NCBI GenBank assembly: GCA_040882565.1
Contig: JBBEAZ010000010.1
Coordinates: 1 to 39,281 of the forward strand
DNA: 39,281 nt
Origin: CF-162 sp040882565
GTDB lineage: Bacteria; Chloroflexota; Dehalococcoidia; SM23-28-2; RBG-16-64-32
Direction: 5' to 3'
Part shown: positions 32,101-38,148 of the stretch, in pieces
How positions within the stretch are numbered: the first letter of the stretch is position 1
Layout: the number at the start of each line of letters is the position of its first letter
The notes under the pieces: generated by a model
The model's input: the letters and a program-made list of their open reading frames with translations, nothing else
The model's database searches: none
Told to the model about the DNA's origin: nothing
Made by a program: the position numbers and the translations under genes

Positions 32101-35022
32101 AGTCGGGTCTTCGTCGACCAACGTGTCGCCGTCGTTGTCAATGCCGGGTGTCGCGCCACCTGGGCAGGGCCCGCTCGGCAGCTGGTCGCCGGGCGTCTCG
32201 TCCTTGCAGATCGAGGCCGCCATGTCGTTCTCACCGGAGCACCCTACGATGCTCGGGATCGTCGTCGTCGTTCCGATGTCCTCACGCGTGAAGCGCTGGA
32301 CGTCGAGGTGGCCAACCGGCAGCGGGCTGATCACGTTGCACACGCGCAGGACTGTGCCACCAACGATCGCGGGCTGTGCGCCACCAACCGGGTCGCCCCA
32401 TGCCGGGCTGCCCTGCGATGTGCCAAGTGCGATCTGTGTCACTTCCAGCTGCGAGCACTGTGCCAGCTCAATGCTGTTCGGGTCACCGTCGTTGTTCAGG
32501 TCCGGGTCCTGCGCGTCAGGGATCCCGTCCCCATCGTCGTCACCGTCGGCCGACGCGTCGTAGAGACCGTCGGCGTCGAAGTCCGGGTCGCCGATGTGGT
32601 TGACGTGCACCCACACGGCGCCGGGGCCGGGGAACACGTCGAAGATCAGCTCGTTGATCGGGATCGGCGGGTTGCCGCCGGGGCCGTCAACATCCGTGAA
32701 GCCCACGTTGCGGGCCCACAGAATGGCGCCGGGGTTGCCTGCGATCACGAGGTTCGTCAGCGAGTCCAGGTGCGTCGGCCAGGTCAGCGCGCTCAGGAGA
32801 GCCGCGTCCTCGGGGCCGGTACCTGACACGTTGGCCGTGTCGTCGCCCGGAGTCGTGTCGCCGTAGGCGTCGCCCAGGTCGCCATCGCGCAACTGGAAGC
32901 CGAGGGTGCCGGCCGTCGCACAGGGCGTGCCCGGGATCACCCGCAGCACCACGTTAGCGATGATCTGCGTCGTCACGTCACCATCGGTGATCAGGTTGCC
33001 GTTGGTCAGCGTGAAGGCTGCCGGGTTGGCCGCCCCTTCAATGAAGGACACACCAGCCAGCGGTGAACCACCCTGGTCCTCAGCGTCACCGGCGGTGTGG
33101 TGCGCCGGCGTGTTGTTGTTGCCGTCCGGGATCAGGTAGTAGCTCTGCAGCTTGCACGGCAGCGTCACGAGGCAGTCGTTGTCCACAGGCGCCGTGAAGG
33201 TGCTGGGGGCAGCTTCGTCAATCGTGATCGCGCCGCTCGGGTTGAACGGGTGCACACCCTGCAGTGTCGTCGGTCCGGCGGTTTTGCAGGCGTCGTGCGG
33301 GCTGCCCGGAATCCCCGTCACGCTGTTCTGCGTGGCCGGGTCCGTGACGTGAATGTTCTTCGCGTCAGCGCAGTCTTCGGTGAGCAGTGTCGGGAGGGTC
33401 ACAGGACCGTCCTCGTCAGTCTTCCCGTCACCGTCGTTGTCGATCCCGTCCGGGATGTCCTCGTCGATGAAGGAGTCGCAAAGGCCGTCCGTGGGCGGAC
33501 TGTCGACGCAGTCACCGTCGTCGTCGTAACCCCAGCCGCTCGGGCCGCAGTGCAGCCAGACGGTGTAGTTAACGACGATCGGCGAGCTAACCGGCAGGTT
33601 GACCTGCTGGTTCGCCTGCGCCGCCGCCAGGAAGGGGCCGAACGGGCTCATCGAAACGCCACAAGCCGTCGCGTTCGGGTTGACTTGAAGGGCGTTCAGG
33701 ACGTCCGTAACCGCGACCGGGCCGTGCGGACCGTTGTTGTGTAGCGTCTTCGAAACAGTTATCGGAACGACGTGGCCACCGTCTTCGTTGCACTGGCCGT
33801 CGAGGTCGTTGTCACCTGCGCCGCCGGGCGTGCAGGGGAATCCGAGCTCGGTCGGGTCCTCGTCAACGCTGGTGTCACCATCGGTGTCCACCTTGTTGTC
33901 GACGATGAACTGGACAGTCGCCGGGTTGTTAGTCATCGCTACGATCTTGGTGTCTGCCACTGCCGTCACGCTCAGGATCACAGCGTCCGTGTCGGTGTTG
34001 TTGCCGCTCGGCGACTCAGGTCCGCCGACCCTGGCCACGGTCGTCACGATCTGGAAGTCGTGCTGGCTCGGCTGCGTGCAGTGCACCGTGAACGGAACTG
34101 GTGTGATGCTGCTCTGCGGCGGCGCGCCCGCAGGCGTTACGCCGGCGACCGTCTGCGGCAGGTTCGTCGTGCAGTCAGCGAGGAAGGCAGCGCTTGTGCC
34201 GCCGCCCAGGCTGGCCGTGACGGTGTAAGAGACCGCAGCCGTCTCAGGCCCGTTGTTCGTGACCGTCGACGTGGCTGTGTAGCCCACAGTCTGGCTGACA
34301 GCCTGGCTGTTCGGGCTCGGCGTCACCGTCGTCGCGATCGACAGGTCGGTCGACACCGGGCAAGGGCTTCCGATGAACACTTCGCCGTCGGGAGTGTTCT
34401 GGACCGGCGTTACGCCCGTGCCGTCACCAGGGATCATGATCTCGCCGAAGACCGTGAACGGGCTGCTGCCCGACGCGACCAGCGTCTGGAACTCGATCCG
34501 TACGAAGACCACCTCGCCGTCGGGCACGGCGCCGGCGAAGATACCCCAGGACGGGATGATCGTGCCGTCGTTGTCCGGGAATACCGTCTCGTCGGTGAAG
34601 TCAATCGCGCCCGCAGGGATGGTGATCCCGTTGATCTGCAGGTCGCTGCCGTCATAAGCCAGGTCGAACTGGCCGCCCGACAACTCGGGGTCAAGGCCGG
34701 ATCCTGGCGGCGGCACCTCATCGACGACGAAGTCGACGAAGAATATGGTGCCGATCGCGCCGGCGACGCTGACACACGGGTCAATCGGACCCTGCAGCTG
34801 GGCGCCATTGGACGCCTGGGCAGGGATCGTGTTGCCCGCGATTATGGTGTCGGCCGCAAACTGGAAGATCGTATCGGGGCCGTTAGAGTCGGGGTCGCCC
34901 GGCTCCAGTGTCCCCGTCGCAGCATCGGCGTTATCGCCGCCGCCGCGAAGCAGACTGAACGACCCTACAGCGAGGGCCATCAAGGCTGCTACTAGAAAAA
35001 TGCCGATAGTGAAGCGTCTCAT
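29164..35022 (-). CDS. Giant secreted cohesin-like / Ig-like / calcium-loop protein without visible anchor
   Basis: A 1952-residue protein. Signal at ~7-35. A cohesin-like domain covers ~55-220 of the same variant as 9998-11125 (AVPDGEVVFVRIEFQ; Cys brackets DPCVSV and GSPC). Four HNNGP-type Ig-like modules follow, with several Asp-rich loops (GIDNDGDGKTDEDG, NGIDEDGDEIDGEDP), TSP3 repeats (DTDGDGIGDACD) and an NGNY domain close to that of 12261-15304. The C-terminus is Asp-rich and ends CQTDEQQVIIDQP, with no membrane helix, sorting tail or dockerin. It would be retained only through its own cohesin or through calcium-dependent contacts, or be released. AGGGGG precedes the start. No enzymatic motif is seen. 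Confidence 0.8.
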   Translation of the reverse strand: MRRFTIGIFLVAALMALAVGSFSLLRGGGDNADAATGTLEPGDPDSNGPDTIFQFAADTIIAGNTIPAQASNGAQLQGPIDPCVSVAGAIGTIFFVDFVVDEVPPPGSGLDPELSGGQFDLAYDGSDLQINGITIPAGAIDFTDETVFPDNDGTIIPSWGIFAGAVPDGEVVFVRIEFQTLVASGSSPFTVFGEIMIPGDGTGVTPVQNTPDGEVFIGSPCPVSTDLSIATTVTPSPNSQAVSQTVGYTATSTVTNNGPETAAVSYTVTASLGGGTSAAFLADCTTNLPQTVAGVTPAGAPPQSSITPVPFTVHCTQPSQHDFQIVTTVARVGGPESPSGNNTDTDAVILSVTAVADTKIVAMTNNPATVQFIVDNKVDTDGDTSVDEDPTELGFPCTPGGAGDNDLDGQCNEDGGHVVPITVSKTLHNNGPHGPVAVTDVLNALQVNPNATACGVSMSPFGPFLAAAQANQQVNLPVSSPIVVNYTVWLHCGPSGWGYDDDGDCVDSPPTDGLCDSFIDEDIPDGIDNDGDGKTDEDGPVTLPTLLTEDCADAKNIHVTDPATQNSVTGIPGSPHDACKTAGPTTLQGVHPFNPSGAITIDEAAPSTFTAPVDNDCLVTLPCKLQSYYLIPDGNNNTPAHHTAGDAEDQGGSPLAGVSFIEGAANPAAFTLTNGNLITDGDVTTQIIANVVLRVIPGTPCATAGTLGFQLRDGDLGDAYGDTTPGDDTANVSGTGPEDAALLSALTWPTHLDSLTNLVIAGNPGAILWARNVGFTDVDGPGGNPPIPINELIFDVFPGPGAVWVHVNHIGDPDFDADGLYDASADGDDDGDGIPDAQDPDLNNDGDPNSIELAQCSQLEVTQIALGTSQGSPAWGDPVGGAQPAIVGGTVLRVCNVISPLPVGHLDVQRFTREDIGTTTTIPSIVGCSGENDMAASICKDETPGDQLPSGPCPGGATPGIDNDGDTLVDEDPTQNGIDEDGDEIDGEDPIVDIVKCCEPQGITVEFDVENGSVPGDIDVQFGIVGDADCDPTWIGAPGDTVSTATLGDVQTSTITFTATGFAANEVRYYVRKYMVTCPAGSFEFNVFNNVSSASNLPDPNLNNNQAENELQIIATQDVDGDGVNQPADNCNWTANPSQLDTDGDGIGDACDTDDDDDDIPDVDDDCDTLPEDVDGVDDDDGCPDTDVSVDVDKEETYDVDVSTDVVKTVTITVTNGNYPANVQVNIVAVSTLGACEVRLNAQAGDTYTEFTTDETAPAGDDTLWSQISRTDFFNAGETKVYTRTYTIHCFQNSQHTFELAVDALPLNPVQEEDLDDNVAKNFPTVTAYKLADLKKVSLVFNNPPASVKVGESFNLTILGTLHNNGPTTAVGYSDSLSIGGPADCTWDNAGVPTPFPYTTGQSGTMNTSVNTPISATITVVCSEQSFHEFTSNNSISVTTLHVRDHVTGNNTISTSANIIVNADADLKVSSVTVNAPATANINTAFNVTVDATLHNNGPESPVNADGSVNLTVPADCTKVPAGAQAINNVSLVASVAQTFTKTWSVTCTDHSDHIFTGNATVTVDQIHVIDPVTGNNSGTGNDTTPIFRLMEKTICDVYVGPSPVPPAPVGPATGCPAVDPWDGGPDVVVIVGAGLTTTVVSDDLDYSSEPVTVKRTLDMTGIAGGPQLCTVTPPQQIFTEAEPAGLSTAGSIASWLISLPLPVHDGEPNWCIVEYTVTKEIDELHVGDITPGDLTETIQFIVARDTDGDGVLDNADGELDNCKLVPNEDQEDTNGNGTGDACEDDVDVLEKFITVLGPAAINLSDDNGRYAWVIGEMGNISDDVQQVSISISITYSPALPAGCEADVDLILPGQDTFLMLANEQKFQVFRVRFECHAPAEQQVLTLTITKCIELLPSDSMDDDGDTVVDEDSRDGVDDDGDSEDGEDPPNPDGNPGNDCQTDEQQVIIDQP

Positions 35023-35085
35023 CGCCGCACCCCCTTTATGAATTAGAACGGATTGCTTATTAGGTTGTTTATCGCAAAGTTAGTG

Positions 35086-35121
35086 GTGAGTCCCCGGCAG
35101 ACCGCTCTCCCGGGGGCTCAC
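35086..35121. terminator. Hairpin downstream of 35134-36906
   Basis: GTGAGTCCCCGG pairs with CCGGGGGCTCAC (12 bp, one G-T on the plus strand, C/A on the minus) around a 12-nt loop, 12 bp after the stop. Minus-strand flank is CACTAACTTTG, with few Ts. Confidence 0.55.
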
Positions 35122-35133
35122 AGTATTCAGTTG

Positions 35134-36906
35134 TTAGGGCGTGCAGTTCTTGCCGATTTCCGGCTTGATGGCCAGCACGTCCTGGATGTTGATCGTCTTG
35201 CTCGGTACGAAGTCGTAGCGCTGGGACGCCGGGAAGGCGCCGCCGATGAACGGCTTCACTGCGAGCACGTCCTGGATGTTGATCGATGTTGCCCCTGGGC
35301 CGGCGCCCATGACCAGGTCGAACGGCCATGCCGGGGAGGTACCCGCGCCGAACGCGCAGCGCAGGAGCGGCGACGTCCCCAGCCAGATCTCGAGGTTGCC
35401 GCCGACGTTGTCGCCGATCGTGGCGCCGAGCTTGTACTCCACGTCCATGCCATTGTTGGTGGCAAAGCCCTTGGCGGCAGCGCTGCCGTCGTTAAGGTCC
35501 TGGGGCGCGCAGTAACCGTCGTTGTCCGCGTCGACGCCGCCGATGCAGAAGACCGTGCCGTCGGACGCCGGGTTGGTGTAGTTGTAGCTCTCGACGAACC
35601 CACCCTCGAGGTTGCTGGTCAGCGGGTTCGGGTCGCACTGGTCGCCGATGCTGTCACCGAGCGGGCCGCCGTCCAGGGCGGCGTCGACGTAGTCCTCGCC
35701 CACCTCGGAGTCGAGTTGGTTCGGCAGGCCGTTGGGGACGATCGGACAGTTGTCCTGGCGGTTCTGGAACCCGTCGCTGTCGTGGTCGCCCAGGCCCGTG
35801 TTAACGGCGTCGGTCGGGTCGCACACGTCAGGGATACCGTCACTGTCAGTGTCCACCTGGGCGGCGTCGAACGGGCAGGGGTCGAAGGCGTTCTCTTTGC
35901 CGTCGTCGTCCGCGTCGCGCTGGCCGTAGCTGTAGTTCGAGATAGCCATCGTGCCGGCTGCTGCTGGCGTCAGGTAGCGGGTCTGGCCGCCGGGTGTCTC
36001 GCCCAGGAGCATCGTCTGCACAATCAACGGCGCGCAGAAGTCATGGATCGGGCTGATGGCGATCTGCACCGCCGTCGGGTCGTTGAGGATCGAGAGCGAA
36101 ACGACGCCGCTCGTGCCCGCTCCGCCGACGCGCCCGAAGATGTGCCCGGCGTCATCAGCCGGGTCGCTGAACGCGGAAAGCGAGGAAGCTGTGACCTGGA
36201 AGAAGCTCAGCAACTGCCAGTCGCCGTTGGACGGGACCCTGGTCGCGCCGGTGTAGCGCGCCAGCGGCACGACCTCGGCGGCGCCTGTCGGCGTGAAGAG
36301 GTCATGGTAAACGCTGGGGCTGGAACCGACGAACGGGGACGTGGAGTCCGCGATGCCGTCCAGGTTGGCGTCCGTGATGATGTCCGCTCCGGCCGCGTTC
36401 CAGCGGTCCGCAGTGCCCTCCGGGTTCACCGCCAGCACGCCGGCCGTCGCAGTGTCGTAGAGGACGAACTCGGCGACAAGTGCCGTCGCGCACGCGCCGT
36501 TCAACAGGCTCAGCGTGACGTCGGAACGCAGGCCGCCGACCTTCTCGCCGTTGGGGATCGCCGCGTCGGCGGAAGTCGTGCCGCCGGCGTTGGTGATCAC
36601 CGAAGAGCCGAAGTTCGAGTGGCCGCCGGCCACCGAGAATGTCACCGTGAAGTCACGGGCGGTGTTCGCCGGGATCGCACCCTGGACACAGGCCGGGTCG
36701 CCGGCAAGGTCCGCGTCGTTGGGCCCGATGGAACTCGGGAAGTCGGCTGCAAGCGTGTTGCAGAACCGTGCCTTGCTGGTCGGGGCGTAAGTGGCTGCTT
36801 CAGCGGTGCCACCCCCGGAATTAAGAAAGACGGCTAGTGCCGCCACAAGCGCGAAAAGCGCAGATAGGCCTAGAAGGCCGGCCTTGTATGGTACCGGCAG
36901 ATGCAT
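35134..36906 (-). CDS. Secreted TSP3-repeat protein with C-terminal dockerin
   Basis: 590 residues from the ATG at 36906, chosen because AAAGGGAGGG lies 6 nt upstream; a TTG at 36951 is unlikely. The signal is LLGLSALFALVAALAVFL, ending TAEAAT. The beta-rich ectodomain at ~40-330 is paralogous to 5616-7217. TSP3-type repeats follow (QRDADDDGKENAFDPCP, DTDSDGIPDVCD), then the pre-dockerin GTSPLLRC...WPFD and a C-terminal dockerin. Its first loop is degenerate (DLVMGAGPGATSINIQD) and its second is DFVPSKTINIQD; the chain ends KNCTP. It is the first gene of the minus-strand locus and lies behind a good promoter. It has no cohesin and no membrane helix, so it is probably a dockerin-borne client. 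Confidence 0.84.
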   Translation of the reverse strand: MHLPVPYKAGLLGLSALFALVAALAVFLNSGGGTAEAATYAPTSKARFCNTLAADFPSSIGPNDADLAGDPACVQGAIPANTARDFTVTFSVAGGHSNFGSSVITNAGGTTSADAAIPNGEKVGGLRSDVTLSLLNGACATALVAEFVLYDTATAGVLAVNPEGTADRWNAAGADIITDANLDGIADSTSPFVGSSPSVYHDLFTPTGAAEVVPLARYTGATRVPSNGDWQLLSFFQVTASSLSAFSDPADDAGHIFGRVGGAGTSGVVSLSILNDPTAVQIAISPIHDFCAPLIVQTMLLGETPGGQTRYLTPAAAGTMAISNYSYGQRDADDDGKENAFDPCPFDAAQVDTDSDGIPDVCDPTDAVNTGLGDHDSDGFQNRQDNCPIVPNGLPNQLDSEVGEDYVDAALDGGPLGDSIGDQCDPNPLTSNLEGGFVESYNYTNPASDGTVFCIGGVDADNDGYCAPQDLNDGSAAAKGFATNNGMDVEYKLGATIGDNVGGNLEIWLGTSPLLRCAFGAGTSPAWPFDLVMGAGPGATSINIQDVLAVKPFIGGAFPASQRYDFVPSKTINIQDVLAIKPEIGKNCTP

Positions 36907-36965
36907 GGTCACACCCTCCCTTTGGACTCTGTAGATTGCCGCATTCGACAATTTGTTGTGCGCAC

Positions 36966-36994
36966 ACTGTAGTCCGCCTCATAAAGGTTGTCAA
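36966..36994 (-). promoter_or_regulatory. Sigma-70-type promoter for 35134-36906
   Basis: On the minus strand TTGACA (36994-36989) and TACAGT (36971-36966) are separated by exactly 17 bp. Transcription would start near 36959, ~53 nt before the ATG. A perfect palindrome, TGTGCGCACA (36957-36966), overlaps the -10 edge and start site. Confidence 0.65.
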
Positions 36995-37098
36995 TAACCC
37001 TATTCGTCATTCGTGCGCAACATGAACTACATGAAATCTTCACACGACTTTGCTCTGTTGTTCCTCGCCTGCCGCTACCGCTAACATGGTTGCTGACT

Positions 37099-38148
37099 AT
37101 GAAACACCCCATCGCGCCTCGTATTACTGTTTTCATAACATTTCTGGCGGTTGTACTCGCCGTCAGCGCCGCCTGTTCTGGCGACGACGACGACGACGGC
37201 GCCGGCGGCGCCTCCACGCGGACCCAGGGTCTCGCTGAAACTGCCCCCGGTAACGCCGTCAGTCCGCCGCCGGTCGTCACCGGCAACGCCGGCGGGCCGG
37301 AGCCCGGCGGCCGCCTCGCCTTCTACTCTTTCCGCGACGACGACGGCGACCCCAACACCAGCGGCGACCAGGAAATCTACGTCATGAACGTCGACGGCAG
37401 CGACCAGGTCAACATCTCTAACAACGAGGCCGACGACTTCGAACCAGACTGGTCGCCGGACGGCGGCCGCCTCGCCTTCGTCTCCCTCCGCGAGGGCGCG
37501 GCCCAGATCTTCGTCATGGACGACGACGGCGAAAACGTCCAGCAGTTGACGACGGCCGGAGGCGGTTACCTCAGTCCCCGCTGGTCGCCCGACGGCCAAA
37601 GCATAGCGCTAAGCCGCTCCGGCACTCTCATGCTCATGGACGCCGGCGGCGCCAACCTGCGAGTCCTCTTCGAGCCTCAACTCGAGGACGTCGCCGAGCC
37701 CTGTCTCGGCCCCGGCTTCCCCGGTGGCTGGTCCCCGGACGGCAAGCGAATCACTTACTATTCCGCCAGCGCCACCCGCCAGACCGGCGAGATCTGCACC
37801 GTCGATGCCGCCACCGGCGATGTCGAAGTCATCGTCCGTGAGCCCGTCGCCCTCCACGCCGAGCCGGTCTGGTCGCGCGATGGTCGCTACCTCGCTTACC
37901 GCTCGATCCGCTCCGGCAACAGCGACGTCTACACCTTCGACCTCGAGGCCGGCGAGGAGACCCGCCTCACCGACCCGGACGAAGTTGACGCCGAGCCCGA
38001 GTGGTCCCCCGACGGCGAGTGGATCGCCTTCGTCTCTTACCGCGAGTACCCCAACTCGGACATCTACATCATGCGCAAAGACGGCTCGGACATCCGGCGG
38101 CTCACAACCGACCCTGCAAAGGATACGTACCCTGTATGGACTCCATGA
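37099..38148 (+). CDS. PD40/TolB-like beta-propeller lipoprotein
   Basis: 350 residues from the ATG at 37099. An in-frame start at 36988 would put a long non-signal extension before the signal peptide. The signal FITFLAVVLAVSAAC ends in a lipobox, followed by a Gly/Asp-rich tether. The body is built of PD40 repeats, the TolB-type propeller blade with SPDG then IAF or LAF and an (I/V)(F/Y)(V/I)MD..G turn. At least five blades are visible: DWSPDGGRLAF, RWSPDGQSIAL, GWSPDGKRITY, VWSRDGRYLAY and EWSPDGEWIAF. It is probably an extracytoplasmic binding or interaction protein and has no enzymatic motif. The next gene overlaps its stop. It is divergent from the dockerin gene at 35134-36906. Confidence 0.85.
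   Translation: MKHPIAPRITVFITFLAVVLAVSAACSGDDDDDGAGGASTRTQGLAETAPGNAVSPPPVVTGNAGGPEPGGRLAFYSFRDDDGDPNTSGDQEIYVMNVDGSDQVNISNNEADDFEPDWSPDGGRLAFVSLREGAAQIFVMDDDGENVQQLTTAGGGYLSPRWSPDGQSIALSRSGTLMLMDAGGANLRVLFEPQLEDVAEPCLGPGFPGGWSPDGKRITYYSASATRQTGEICTVDAATGDVEVIVREPVALHAEPVWSRDGRYLAYRSIRSGNSDVYTFDLEAGEETRLTDPDEVDAEPEWSPDGEWIAFVSYREYPNSDIYIMRKDGSDIRRLTTDPAKDTYPVWTP

Noticed and set aside
33772..36837. Long plus-strand open frames (33772-34995 and 35053-36837)
   Set aside because: Both lie opposite well-supported exported proteins, have no signal, family motif or ribosome site, and consist of Arg/Val/Ala-rich shadow translation.
5616..36906. True cellulosome gene cluster
   Set aside because: No glycoside hydrolase, carbohydrate esterase, polysaccharide lyase or cellulose-binding module was recognised in any of the twelve proteins.
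36907..36951. TTG start at 36951 for the dockerin gene
   Set aside because: It would place 15 non-signal residues before the signal peptide, while the ATG at 36906 has a strong AAAGGGAGGG site at proper spacing.
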